A stretch of DNA of 64,000 nt from Pedobacter soli (lineage in GTDB: Bacteria > Bacteroidota > Bacteroidia > Sphingobacteriales > Sphingobacteriaceae). Of this stretch, positions 23,424 through 32,794 are shown piece after piece. Numbering within the stretch: the first letter of the stretch is position 1; each line of letters starts with the position of its first letter. The notes below the pieces were generated by a model. That model had not been told where the DNA came from. It did not search any database and saw only the letters and a program-made list of their open reading frames with translations. The translations under genes were made by a program, and so were the position numbers. Location of the stretch: positions 310,001-374,000 of the forward strand of contig NZ_FMZH01000001.1 in assembly GCF_900101435.1 (NCBI RefSeq), read 5' to 3'.

Positions 23424-25691
23424 ATGCTTTTAAATTACAGGCAAAACCTTGTTTGCACTTTCCTATCGTGCTTACTCCTCTTTTGTTTCAGCGACCGGCT
23501 TTTGGCCCAAAACAAAGAAAATCCGGCTTTCACCATGTGGGACAATAAACCGGCAAAAAAATGGATGACAGAAGCCTATCCCATTGGCAATGGCCGCATT
23601 GGCGGGATGATTTTTGGCGGTGTTGAACAGGAACACATTCAATTTAACGATAATACTTTGTGGACAGGCGATGAAAACGACCGGGGCATGTACCAGGCCT
23701 TTGGCGATCTGTTTATTGATTTTGAAGGCAAAGCGGGACAATTTGAGAACTATACCCGCAAACTCGATATCACCAGGGCAGTTCATACCATTAACTATAC
23801 ACAAAATGGTACACAATTTAAACGCGAGTATTTTTGCAGTTTTCCGGATAAAGTAATGGCATTGCGTTTTACGGCTAATCAGAAAAAGGCATATTCAGCT
23901 GTTATAAGCTTAAAAAATGCGCATCAGGGTACAATAACAGCCAACGGAAATACCATTCAGTTTACAGGTAAACTGCCCAATGGCATGACTTATCAGGCTA
24001 CTGCGTTGGTTAAAATAGAAAATGGAAAGCTCGAAACGGTAAAAGATGGCGACAACGAAAAATTAAAAATAACAGCTGCTGACGGCTTTACCATCCTTTT
24101 TACTGCCGCTACCAATTACCTCAACAAGCGCGAACAAAACTGGAAAGGCGAAGAACCGGCTCCTAAAATCGAACGCGTTTTAAATGCGGTTAAAGCCAAA
24201 AGTTACGATAACCTTTTAAAAGCACATACCGAAGATTACAGCCGCTTATACAGCCGCCTTTCTATTAACCTTGGTACCAGTAATGTAGCTAACCAAAAGC
24301 TGCCAACCTATCAAAGACTGATCAATTATAAAAAAGTTGCAGATCCGGCGCTCGAAGCTTTAATTTTTCAATACGGCAGGTATTTGTTAATCAGTTCTTC
24401 AAGGGCAGGCGGTTTACCAGCCAATCTGCAGGGTTTGTGGAACGAGAGCAATACCCCACCATGGGGAAGCGATTACCACTCGAACATCAACATTCAGATG
24501 AATTACTGGCTGGCAGAACCAACCAACCTTTCAGAGTGTCAGATTCCTTATCTCGATTACATTAACAGCATGCGCGAGGTAAGTGCCATGCATACGCGCA
24601 AGCAATATCCCAATACCCGTGGCTGGACGGTAAAAACCGAGAACAATATTTTTGGTGGCATGAGCTTCTTGTGGAATACCCCTGGAAGCGCCTGGTATGC
24701 GCAGGCTTTATGGGAACATTATGCCTTTACACAGGATAAAACTTACCTGAAAAACTTTGCCTACCCCATTATCAAAGAAATTGCCGAATTCTGGGATGAT
24801 CACCTTAAAAGACGCCCGGATGGTACTTTGGTTGCCCCTATGGGTTGGTCGCCGGAGCATGGTCCTACCGAAGACGGGGTAACACACGATCACCAGATCA
24901 TTTACGATTTATTTACCAATTACATCGAATCGGCTGATATTTTAGGTATTGATGCAGATTATAAAAAACACATTGCCGATTTAAAAGCGCATTTATTAAA
25001 ACCAAAAATTGGTAAATGGGGACAATTGCAAGAGTGGGAAACCGACCGCGATGACCCCAAAGATCAGCACAGACACATTTCGCATCTTTTTGGTTTGCAT
25101 CCGGGTAGAGAAATCAGTACCATTAAAACACCAGAGCTGGCTCAGGCTGCTAAAGTGAGCTTAACTGCCCGTGGCGATGAATCGACCGGATGGTCAATGG
25201 CCTGGAAGATGAACTTTTGGGCACGCTTACAGGATGGAAATCATGCCTATAAGATTTTGCAGAACTTTATTACACCCGTAGGCGGTTCGGGTACCGATTA
25301 CAATAAGGGTGGTGGTATTTACGCGAATTTGTTTTGTGCACATCCGCCTTTCCAGATTGATGGAAACTTTGGTTATACGGCCGGTATATCGGAAATGTTG
25401 CTGCAAAGCCAGGCAGGCGAATTACAGTTCTTACCTGCTTTACCAGATCAATGGAAAAGCGGCGAAATTAAAGGTTTAAAGGGCCGTGGTAATTTCGAAA
25501 TCACCAACCTGCAATGGAAAGATGGTAAAGTTGTGGCTTTAGCGATTAAATCATTATCAGGCGAGAAATGTATCGTAAGAAGTCCAAATCAGCTTAATGC
25601 AAAAGGGATGACTGAAGAAAAATCGGGTAATGATTTTAAATATAGTTTTAATACCCAGGCCGGCAAAGTGTATCAATTTACCCAAAAGTAA
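23424..25691 (+). CDS. GH95 family alpha-L-fucosidase/galactosidase type, exported
   Basis: 755 residues from ATG at 23424 (MLLNYRQNLVCTF), which gives a proper signal peptide ending RLLAQ; the upstream 31 codons lie across the promoter. The GH95 N-terminal domain begins MWDNKPAKKWMTEAYPIGNG and contains FNDNTLWTGDEND. The catalytic (alpha/alpha)6 part shows NINIQMNYWLAEPTN (paired Asn of the family active site), MGWSPEHGP with Glu478, and FQIDGNFGYTAGI with the conserved Asp. Inverting 1,2-alpha-L-fucosidases of this family act on glycan ends such as those of mucins and xyloglucan; some members prefer L-galactose. It is divergent from GH92 and followed by a strong terminator. Confidence 0.93.
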   Translation: MLLNYRQNLVCTFLSCLLLFCFSDRLLAQNKENPAFTMWDNKPAKKWMTEAYPIGNGRIGGMIFGGVEQEHIQFNDNTLWTGDENDRGMYQAFGDLFIDFEGKAGQFENYTRKLDITRAVHTINYTQNGTQFKREYFCSFPDKVMALRFTANQKKAYSAVISLKNAHQGTITANGNTIQFTGKLPNGMTYQATALVKIENGKLETVKDGDNEKLKITAADGFTILFTAATNYLNKREQNWKGEEPAPKIERVLNAVKAKSYDNLLKAHTEDYSRLYSRLSINLGTSNVANQKLPTYQRLINYKKVADPALEALIFQYGRYLLISSSRAGGLPANLQGLWNESNTPPWGSDYHSNINIQMNYWLAEPTNLSECQIPYLDYINSMREVSAMHTRKQYPNTRGWTVKTENNIFGGMSFLWNTPGSAWYAQALWEHYAFTQDKTYLKNFAYPIIKEIAEFWDDHLKRRPDGTLVAPMGWSPEHGPTEDGVTHDHQIIYDLFTNYIESADILGIDADYKKHIADLKAHLLKPKIGKWGQLQEWETDRDDPKDQHRHISHLFGLHPGREISTIKTPELAQAAKVSLTARGDESTGWSMAWKMNFWARLQDGNHAYKILQNFITPVGGSGTDYNKGGGIYANLFCAHPPFQIDGNFGYTAGISEMLLQSQAGELQFLPALPDQWKSGEIKGLKGRGNFEITNLQWKDGKVVALAIKSLSGEKCIVRSPNQLNAKGMTEEKSGNDFKYSFNTQAGKVYQFTQK

Positions 25692-25736
25692 GGTGTAAGG
25701 TTTCAAAACCTGCCCTTACAAAGGGCATAAAAAACA

Positions 25737-25776
25737 AAAACGGGGACTTTCTTCTTTCGATTAAGTTCCCCGTTTT
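25737..25776. terminator. Bidirectional terminator after GH95
   Basis: ACGGGGACTT (25740-25749) pairs with AAGTTCCCCGT (25763-25773) with one unpaired base; A and T runs flank both sides. It can end GH95 on + and any minus transcript from the following spacer. Confidence 0.85.
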
Positions 25777-25782
25777 CTAACT

Positions 25783-26007
25783 TTAAAAGCAGCCATAGCT
25801 ATTTTTAAAGCATCTAATACTTGTTACCTTGATTTTTCCGTTATCGTTAGGTTTTGCAACTTTTACGATTCGTGAAAATTTATTTCCAGCTCTTCTGTCC
25901 GTAAACTTCTTAGCTTTCAATAATCTCTGTTAGGTCTGTGCGGTTTTCTCATTCACCAATCTCTCGATGGCAATGTATATTCTTACTCGGTTTAACCCTT
26001 TCTGAAA
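25783..26007 (-). other. Candidate small basic ORF or its remnant, with one in-frame TAA
   Basis: On the minus strand one frame stays open over 75 codons except for a TAA at 25930-25932. Downstream of it, from a possible TTG start at 25920, 45 codons read LKAKKFTDRRAGNKFSRIVK and continue to CFKNSYGCF and a stop at 25783. Upstream the frame reads RVRIYIAIERLVNEKTAQT. The text looks protein-like and strongly basic, and the terminator at 25737-25776 fits a minus-strand transcript. No ATG is present. It could be a short gene, a decayed one, or a structured RNA. Family unknown. Confidence 0.3.
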
Positions 26008-26391
26008 CTAACCGTTACCTTGTAAACTATCCGAAATCTGTCACCTCTCGGTTCTTTATTTCTTTTGGATTGTTTTATCAGAATTCAAAGTACTTCGTAT
26101 TGATATAATCTAATTTAGGTGTTAATCCATTATCTGTCAAGAAAAAACGATGGTTTTTATACACAAAGTTTTCAACCTAAATATATTGGTTACCAACAAT
26201 TTAAAAAGATGAAAAACCCATATTTCAAGCCGTAAAAGCATTTATTTTTAGTTTATTAACATCTGCCTCATTTTCGGTTATACACAAAAGCTATCCAACT
26301 GAATATCAAAAACTTGTATTTTTTCTGCTTAAAATGATTAAAAAACCAAAAAACTTAATTTTAATCTCAACAAAAAGAATGGCTATTATGT
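26008..26391. other. AT-rich spacer before the FUSC gene
   Basis: About 380 nt without a supported gene. It would hold the promoter of any minus-strand transcript running into 25783-26007; a TACTTTG at about 26089-26095 (minus strand) is one base short of TAnnTTTG. Confidence 0.4.
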
Positions 26392-26399
26392 TATTTTTG
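26392..26399 (+). promoter_or_regulatory. -7 promoter element directly before the FUSC start codon
   Basis: TATTTTTG (TAnnTTTG) ends 5 nt before the ATG at 26404, predicting a leaderless or nearly leaderless mRNA. No -33 match is seen. Confidence 0.5.
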
Positions 26400-26403
26400 T
26401 AGT

Positions 26404-28563
26404 ATGCAGATCAGGCAACCCATCCGAAACATACAAGACTTTTTGCTGAGTACGTATTTTGCCGACGGCCTGCGCATTACCATTGGCGTACTGCTCCCCT
26501 CCTTAATATTTGCACAGTTTGGCATGCTTAAATATGGCATGACTTTATCACTGGGTGCTTTATGTGTAAGCGTGGTTGATAGTCCGGGGCCAATGGTGCA
26601 CCGGAGAAATGCTATGCTGATTACCACAGCACTTATTTTTACCTTTTCAATTATTACCGGGCTAACCAACAAAAACCATTATTTTATTGGCTTTTTACTG
26701 GCTGTATCGAGTTTTATATTTTCGATGTTTTACATCTACGGCCTGCGTGCTGCTTCTGTGGGCACGGCAGTTTTATTGATCATGGTACTCAGTATTGATG
26801 ATATCAGGCCATGGCAGGAAGTATTACTCCACTCGGCACTGGTTTTGGCTGGTAGCTTGTGGTATACGGGCTTAAGTTATTTTGTATATCGCCTGCGCCC
26901 TTTCCGCCTCGTGCAGCAATCGTTAAGTGATTCGATTTTAGAAGTCGCCGAATTTTTAAGGGAAAAAGCCAAATTCTATCACCAGAACAATAATTACGAA
27001 AAAACGTATGCCGACCTGTTACAACTTCAGGTATCAGTACACGAAAAACAGGATGCTGTTAGGGAGTTGCTTTTCAGAACGCGCGAAATTGTGCGCGATT
27101 CGACACCGGAAGGTCGCTTTTTGTTGCTGGTTTTTGTAGATATGGTCGATCTTTTTGAGCAGGTAATGTCAACCTATTACAACTATCAGCAATTGCACGA
27201 TCAGTTTGATAAGGCCGGGATCCTGTCTGATTATGAAATGGCCATAAAACGCATTTCTTATGCTTTAGATGATATTGCCTTTGCATTGAAAAGTGGTGGT
27301 ACACCGGTTGTTTCCAAGCGTCTGCTCATTGAAATAGAGCGTTTAAAAATCAAAATCAACCACCTCGAAAAGAACAACCAAAACCAGGAGTACAACACCC
27401 TGGGTATTATAGCGCTGAAAAATATTGAGGTAAATATCGAGAATATCCTTTCGCGTGTTAAAACCATTTTCAGTTATTTTAAAGTCAGGAATAGTAAAGA
27501 TATTCGTCAGGCAGAGGTAGATACCGAAAAATTTATTACCCGCCAGAAGTTCGATTTTAAACTGTTTACAGAGAATTTAACTTATAGCTCTTCTACTTTC
27601 AGGCATTCGCTGCGTGTTACTGTGGTAATGCTGCTGGGATTTGTGGTATCGCTGGCCTTAGATTTTTCGCACAGTTACTGGATTTTACTCACCATCCTGG
27701 TGATTTCCAAACCAGGCTTTAGTTTAACCAAAGAACGCAATTACCAGCGTTTAATTGGTACTACTGTGGGTGCATTTGTGGGAATGGGCGTGCTTACCTA
27801 TATCCACGACCGCAATACCTTATTTGTAATCCTTTTGATTTGCATGATTGGCTGCTACAGTTTTCAGCGTAAAAATTATGTGGTCAGCGTACTTTTCATG
27901 ACGCCCTATATCCTCATTCTATTCGATTTTTTAGGGATGGGATCTATTGCCCTGGCTAGAGAAAGGATTTACGATACCTTTATAGGCTCAGGTATTGCCC
28001 TGCTGGCCAGTTATTCGCTTTTCCCTACCTGGGAGTACGAAAACCTGAAGGAGGCCATGGTCGATATTTTAAAAGCAAACAAGACGTATTACGATCAGGT
28101 AATTAAATTGTATTTTGAAAAGCACTACGATCGTACTGAATATAAACTGGCACGTAAAGAAGTGTATGTGAGCACTGCCAACCTGGCTTCGCTGTTTCAG
28201 AGAATGTTTTCTGAGCCCAAAAGCAAACAGCTGTTTATTAAAGAAGTACACCAGTTTACGGCTTTAAGCCACCTGTTATCTTCGTATGTGGCTACGCTTT
28301 CGCTCTACAACAAAGAGCATGAGTTTATTTTTGAAAGCTTTGATCACTTAAAACCTATAGCCAACAATACCAATTACTTGTTAGATACAGCGATTGAAAA
28401 TCTTTTACAAGGTACAAGCACTATCGACAATGTACCTTTAATCAGACTCAATGAGAATGGCTTAAGCGCTAAAAAAGGTGAAGACCTGGTGCCTGAGCAA
28501 TTTGATCTGATCCAGAAAGTAGCTTACGATATTTATAAGCTATCGGTTAAAATAAAGCTGTAA
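26404..28563 (+). CDS. FUSC family (YccS-like) inner-membrane transporter
   Basis: 719 residues. Two membrane blocks, at about 22-165 and 398-545, each made of five to six hydrophobic segments, are separated by soluble regions with coiled helices (about 175-350), and a soluble C-terminal region follows. This doubled layout is that of the YccS/YhfK and FUSC (fusaric acid resistance, aromatic acid efflux) families. RHSLRVTVVMLLGFVVSLAL opens the second membrane block. Probably an inner-membrane exporter; substrate unknown. It stands alone and converges on the small secreted-protein gene at 28567. Confidence 0.88.
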   Translation: MQIRQPIRNIQDFLLSTYFADGLRITIGVLLPSLIFAQFGMLKYGMTLSLGALCVSVVDSPGPMVHRRNAMLITTALIFTFSIITGLTNKNHYFIGFLLAVSSFIFSMFYIYGLRAASVGTAVLLIMVLSIDDIRPWQEVLLHSALVLAGSLWYTGLSYFVYRLRPFRLVQQSLSDSILEVAEFLREKAKFYHQNNNYEKTYADLLQLQVSVHEKQDAVRELLFRTREIVRDSTPEGRFLLLVFVDMVDLFEQVMSTYYNYQQLHDQFDKAGILSDYEMAIKRISYALDDIAFALKSGGTPVVSKRLLIEIERLKIKINHLEKNNQNQEYNTLGIIALKNIEVNIENILSRVKTIFSYFKVRNSKDIRQAEVDTEKFITRQKFDFKLFTENLTYSSSTFRHSLRVTVVMLLGFVVSLALDFSHSYWILLTILVISKPGFSLTKERNYQRLIGTTVGAFVGMGVLTYIHDRNTLFVILLICMIGCYSFQRKNYVVSVLFMTPYILILFDFLGMGSIALARERIYDTFIGSGIALLASYSLFPTWEYENLKEAMVDILKANKTYYDQVIKLYFEKHYDRTEYKLARKEVYVSTANLASLFQRMFSEPKSKQLFIKEVHQFTALSHLLSSYVATLSLYNKEHEFIFESFDHLKPIANNTNYLLDTAIENLLQGTSTIDNVPLIRLNENGLSAKKGEDLVPEQFDLIQKVAYDIYKLSVKIKL

Positions 28564-28566
28564 GCC

Positions 28567-28980
28567 TTATTTAATCAGGCAGGCATTAAAAGGTAGCGTA
28601 TAAGTTTCTCCGTTATCCAATTTAAAAGTAATCTGTCCATCGCAACCCAATTCTCTTTCAGTAATATCTTTGGCACTAAAAACTACAGGATAAGATTTTT
28701 GCTCAGCATTGTCTGATTGGATTACATCAGTTCTAACACCGAATTTCAGTTTTACCTCAACCCCTCCTGCTTTAAGCAATATTTTTTCAATCTTACTGAA
28801 CTTAGCTTTGGCGGTAAAATCAAGCATCAAATTGCCTGGTGCTTTCGCAGCATCACTAAAAAGACTAAAGGCATAATAGGTTTTACCCTCACGGAAATAC
28901 TGGTAATCGATATTCTTTTTCTGGCTATAAGCGGTGTTGGCCAGTACGAGACCAAACAGTAAGCATATTAAGGTTTTCAT
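28567..28980 (-). CDS. Small secreted protein of unknown function
   Basis: 137 residues with a clear signal peptide ending TAYSQ (residues 1-19). The mature part alternates beta-type segments and has two Cys (LGCDGQITF, NACLIK) that could pair. No family is recognised. It ends 3 nt after the convergent FUSC stop and starts 4 nt after the stop of the PorP/SprF gene on the same strand, so it is probably the third cistron of that operon. Confidence 0.7.
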   Translation of the reverse strand: MKTLICLLFGLVLANTAYSQKKNIDYQYFREGKTYYAFSLFSDAAKAPGNLMLDFTAKAKFSKIEKILLKAGGVEVKLKFGVRTDVIQSDNAEQKSYPVVFSAKDITERELGCDGQITFKLDNGETYTLPFNACLIK

Positions 28981-28983
28981 ACA

Positions 28984-29982
28984 TTAAAATCTGGGGCAAG
29001 GCACTTTAAACCCCTTAAAGTTATTATGCCTGTATATAAAAGATAATTCGTACGTGCGTGGTGTGGCATTTAATAATTTACTGCCATATACCGTATAGTT
29101 TATACCAGCACTAATATTGCCAACAGCCGCTCCTACATAAGGAAAAAATGAAGCTTCGTTAAATTTATACCAAAGCCCTAAGTTGAGTTTTACTTTGGTT
29201 TCTTCGCCAGGTTTTAAACCCAGTACCGTACCCAAAATGGCATCTTTATTTTTATTCTGCACATTGTAAAGCCCGGTAACGTTTAAATCTGCATAATCGT
29301 TAAGCAAATAAACCATACCCAGATTAACGGTACGGCGGGCAGCAACAAACTCGCGACTGCTGTTAAGCAGGGCATCTTTTGGCTTTGTTAAATGATATTG
29401 CGCATAACCGCCTGCGATGCTCAACCTATCGAAATTTGCCGAAAAGTTAAGCCCGATGTTCACATCGAAATAAGCTGTTTTATCGTTTTTTAAATCGAGA
29501 AAATTGGGCATAGAACTATCGAAACCGCCTCCATCATATTGCGAAGCAAAGGTAAGTTTGTTATAATCGAGGTATTTAGACACATAGGCAACTTGTGGTG
29601 CCAGTCCGAATTTGAATCGGTGTTCCTCATCAAAATACTGGTAATAGGAAACACTGGCACTGAGATATTGTGATTTTAAAGCTTTGTTTAACGACTCATC
29701 AAACAAGCCACTTAAACCAATACTGAAATAATTATTGGTAAAATTCTCATCTTCAAGCAGTTTTATATCACCCGAAACGCTGTAAGTATTATAAGGATCA
29801 CCGAGATTGCCCCATTGCTGCCGGGTATTAACCGCAATCCGGTAATCGCCATCGAAAAAGCCTGTAAAAGCCGGATTTAATGACAGCGGCGCGGCAAAAT
29901 ACTGCGAAAATTTAGGGTCTTGTGCCGAACAACATACAGTAGCCAAACACAAAAGAAAAGTTATCAGGGCTTTGTACATCAT
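28984..29982 (-). CDS. PorP/SprF family type IX secretion-associated outer-membrane protein
   Basis: 332 residues, signal peptide ending CCSAQ. DPKFSQYFAAPLSLNPAFTG is the characteristic opening of PorP/SprF proteins, followed by repeated beta-strand segments and a C-terminal ELSFIYRHN strand. Proteins of this family are paired with large substrates carrying the type-B gliding-motility C-terminal domain and help retain them at the surface. Its ATG overlaps the stop of exactly such a gene (4 nt, 29979-29982), so the two are translationally coupled. Confidence 0.93.
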   Translation of the reverse strand: MMYKALITFLLCLATVCCSAQDPKFSQYFAAPLSLNPAFTGFFDGDYRIAVNTRQQWGNLGDPYNTYSVSGDIKLLEDENFTNNYFSIGLSGLFDESLNKALKSQYLSASVSYYQYFDEEHRFKFGLAPQVAYVSKYLDYNKLTFASQYDGGGFDSSMPNFLDLKNDKTAYFDVNIGLNFSANFDRLSIAGGYAQYHLTKPKDALLNSSREFVAARRTVNLGMVYLLNDYADLNVTGLYNVQNKNKDAILGTVLGLKPGEETKVKLNLGLWYKFNEASFFPYVGAAVGNISAGINYTVYGSKLLNATPRTYELSFIYRHNNFKGFKVPCPRF

Positions 29983-32396
29983 AATATCAGAATCGTTTTT
30001 CCTGTTGATTGAATTTTTCCACCGAAGAGATCAATACCTTCTGCAAACCACGAAAACGTTTCTAAAGGTTGCATTTTACTTTTAAACTGTCCGTCCCAGC
30101 CGCCATTGGCTAAAACCGCACTCTCGTAAACCAAAATGCCCCATTTGTTGTAAACCCTGAAACTGGTTAGCTGCTTAACATTTACCAGGAAAGGATACAA
30201 ACGGTTATTGGTTTCTTTTTGAGGTGTAAAAGCAGTTGGTACGATAATTTTAGGCTGTGGCAAAACAGTTACGGTAACCGGCCTGCTGCTGATACAGCCA
30301 TTTGCACTTTGTATGGCCACATAATAAACTCCTGCCCTGTTTACCCTGACAGGGTTTTGCATGGGATGTTTCAGGTACTGATCTTCAAAATAAGTAACTT
30401 TTACAAACGGGCTGCTTCCGCGGGTAATTTCAGGTACCGTTAAGTCTATAAATTCATTATCAAAAACGGCTCTTGGTGCGTTTAAAACAAGTTTTGGTGC
30501 TTCGTTATAGTTTACCACAATTTTGGCACTACTAAAGCAACCACTTTCGTTGGTGGCTTTTACATAGTATGTGCCTGGTTTGGCAATTGCTTTGGGCGAT
30601 GTAAGCGGACTGTTCAGCGTTTCATCGCTAAAAAAGGTATAAGTAAAATGGCCATTAACTTCGGTATACAATGCCGGATTGGTTAAATCTACTTTATCGG
30701 GATAGCAGGCCCTAGCAGGCTGGTTAACGGTAAATACCGGAGGATTACTTATGGTTACCGTTATTTGGCCGCTAACAATACAACCTGCTGCACTAACCGC
30801 TTTTACATGGTAACTGCCTGATTTATCAATTTTCGAGGGATTACTTAAAATTTTGGTTAAAGCCTCATCTTCATAAAAGCTATAGTTGAATGTAGCATCA
30901 CTGCCCTCAAAATTATTTATGGCTGTAAGATCTACCTGGCTGCCCTGGCATACCGCTTTTGGATTGGTAATTTTAAGTATGGGTTTCTCCTGAATGGTAA
31001 CCTCTACCGGAACAATTTTACTACATCCAAACTGATTTGAAAATTGAATAAAATACCTGCCCGAAACCTTAATATGTTGCGGATCGGCTAATACCTGTGT
31101 TGCAGCTTCATCAGTATAATAGGTTTTGGTAATACCCACCATTTCGCCCACAACCAATTCGTTCTTCGTAATATCGACACTTTCCGAATAACAAACCGCA
31201 GCCGGATTGTTTACCGTAATATTGGCTACTTCATATACTGCAATGTCGATTGGCACTATGCTTTCACAACCTTTATTATTCGTTGCCTTAATGTAAAAGG
31301 TCTTGTTGCCTGTTATTATAACCAAAGACCCAATTTGTTTGGTCAGGTCTTTATCTTCGTAAACCAAATAGGTAAAATCAGCTGATTTGTTTAAAATATA
31401 CTTGTCGCTAAGCAGATCGATTTCACTGTTCTGGCAAACCACATTCTTGTTTAAAACCTTCAAATCGTAATCAACACCTTTTATTATAGTACTGATGGTA
31501 CTTGGACAACCGAAACCTGCATATGGAACCAGATCTAAAACAATCTTCGATCCATCGGCTGGCTTTGGTTTAATGTTAATGGATTGTCCGGTGCCATATT
31601 TAACAGATCGGTCGGCATTGTACCAGTTATAATCCTGAAAGCCGCTCGGTCCCGATATATTTAAGGCATCAGCACTTCTGCAGTAGGTACTGCCTGCTAT
31701 CGGGCCACCGCAAACATTGTTAATATCTACATAAGCATAACCAAAATGACCTCCCCTGGCACAATCAGTACTGATAAATTCTATTAGTATTTGCTTACCC
31801 TGGTAACCAGACAAGTTAATGGTAACCGGCGACCAGTCTTTGTAAATTACACTTTCGTATCCCTCTGCTTTTTTGAAGCCCGGTAACGATGAAGTAGCTA
31901 CATACTCGAAAGATGCACAAGGGATATATTCGTCTTTTTCTACGTCTTTTACGCGTGCAATAAAGCGTGGTTGCTCGTAAGGTTCATGATCCGGATCTTC
32001 TAATACTACGGCGTACTGATAAGTTAACGTAAAGTCTGGCCGGTCTGCTGGTACTGTCATCAGGTAAGAAATACCATCCACCTGGCTTCCGGTACCGTTA
32101 TCGCCGATTTTAGCTACAAAATTACCACCTGAAGGAGGAATCAGGCTAAAGCCACCATAAGCATCGACCAGATTTTTTTTACTGATAATCGTATGCCTCC
32201 CGGTTGCAGGTTTGGCCACTTCGTTTAAGGTAAAAGAAGTTTGGTTATTCTCCATGCTCAACACACCGGTAAATAGCTTCCAGTTCTGAAAATTGCCATT
32301 TTCAAAACCGATATTTTCCGGACAGGATTGCGCATAAGATTCGGTTGTTATAACAAAACTAGCTATGAACAACACCAAAAACAACCTATAAATCAA
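29979..32396 (-). CDS. Large surface protein with Ig-like repeats and gliding-motility-associated C-terminal domain (T9SS type B)
   Basis: 805 residues from a TTG start at 32396; no ATG gives the signal peptide (FVITTESYAQ). Residues about 24-225 form a jelly-roll-like N-terminal part (CPENIGFENGNFQNWKLFTG). Residues about 300-705 hold five to six diverged modules of about 75-80 residues, each opening with NP-x-AVCY/ARACY-like text and ending with G-x-YYVKA and CSS. The last about 90 residues (IIVPTAFTPQKETNNRLYPF, FRVYNKWGILVYES, GGWDGQF) are the CHU_C/gliding-motility C-terminal domain recognised by type IX secretion. Probably an exported adhesin-like filament anchored through the PorP/SprF partner. 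Confidence 0.92.
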   Translation of the reverse strand: MIYRLFLVLFIASFVITTESYAQSCPENIGFENGNFQNWKLFTGVLSMENNQTSFTLNEVAKPATGRHTIISKKNLVDAYGGFSLIPPSGGNFVAKIGDNGTGSQVDGISYLMTVPADRPDFTLTYQYAVVLEDPDHEPYEQPRFIARVKDVEKDEYIPCASFEYVATSSLPGFKKAEGYESVIYKDWSPVTINLSGYQGKQILIEFISTDCARGGHFGYAYVDINNVCGGPIAGSTYCRSADALNISGPSGFQDYNWYNADRSVKYGTGQSINIKPKPADGSKIVLDLVPYAGFGCPSTISTIIKGVDYDLKVLNKNVVCQNSEIDLLSDKYILNKSADFTYLVYEDKDLTKQIGSLVIITGNKTFYIKATNNKGCESIVPIDIAVYEVANITVNNPAAVCYSESVDITKNELVVGEMVGITKTYYTDEAATQVLADPQHIKVSGRYFIQFSNQFGCSKIVPVEVTIQEKPILKITNPKAVCQGSQVDLTAINNFEGSDATFNYSFYEDEALTKILSNPSKIDKSGSYHVKAVSAAGCIVSGQITVTISNPPVFTVNQPARACYPDKVDLTNPALYTEVNGHFTYTFFSDETLNSPLTSPKAIAKPGTYYVKATNESGCFSSAKIVVNYNEAPKLVLNAPRAVFDNEFIDLTVPEITRGSSPFVKVTYFEDQYLKHPMQNPVRVNRAGVYYVAIQSANGCISSRPVTVTVLPQPKIIVPTAFTPQKETNNRLYPFLVNVKQLTSFRVYNKWGILVYESAVLANGGWDGQFKSKMQPLETFSWFAEGIDLFGGKIQSTGKTILIL

Positions 32397-32794
32397 ACTT
32401 GGGACGATTTTTAATAGTTACTCTATAAAAATATTGTTTTAGTATAATCATAAACCTCATGTCAGTATAAAGTCATTGTTTTTTACACGAAACCAGAAAT
32501 GATTAAAATTTACCCTTGCAGGTGTCCTTCCATAAGAAATAATCCAGAACAAAACAAAACACTGAAAACAAGATATTTACATACCAAAAAAGGAGTATAA
32601 ATCGCCTTGAGCACCCGCCTAACGGCAAACTTTAGAAGCAAAATTTTATATCAATGACTTATTTTTTTACATGAATCAGCAAAAAATATTTGGTGAAGAT
32701 TATTTTTTACCAAAAAATAAGTACTAACTACATAGACAGCATATAAAAACAAAGACTGCAAAGGCATTGTTATCTCTAAATCAACTAAGAGAAA
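32397..32794. other. 398-nt divergent spacer upstream of ohr
   Basis: No gene is supported. ACTTATTTTTT (32657-32667) is the exact reverse complement of AAAAAATAAGT (32712-32722), and inside it TTTGGT (32690-32695) pairs with ACCAAA (32709-32714). This could be a regulatory cruciform for the Ohr gene 70 nt downstream. The rest is AT-rich. Confidence 0.45.
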
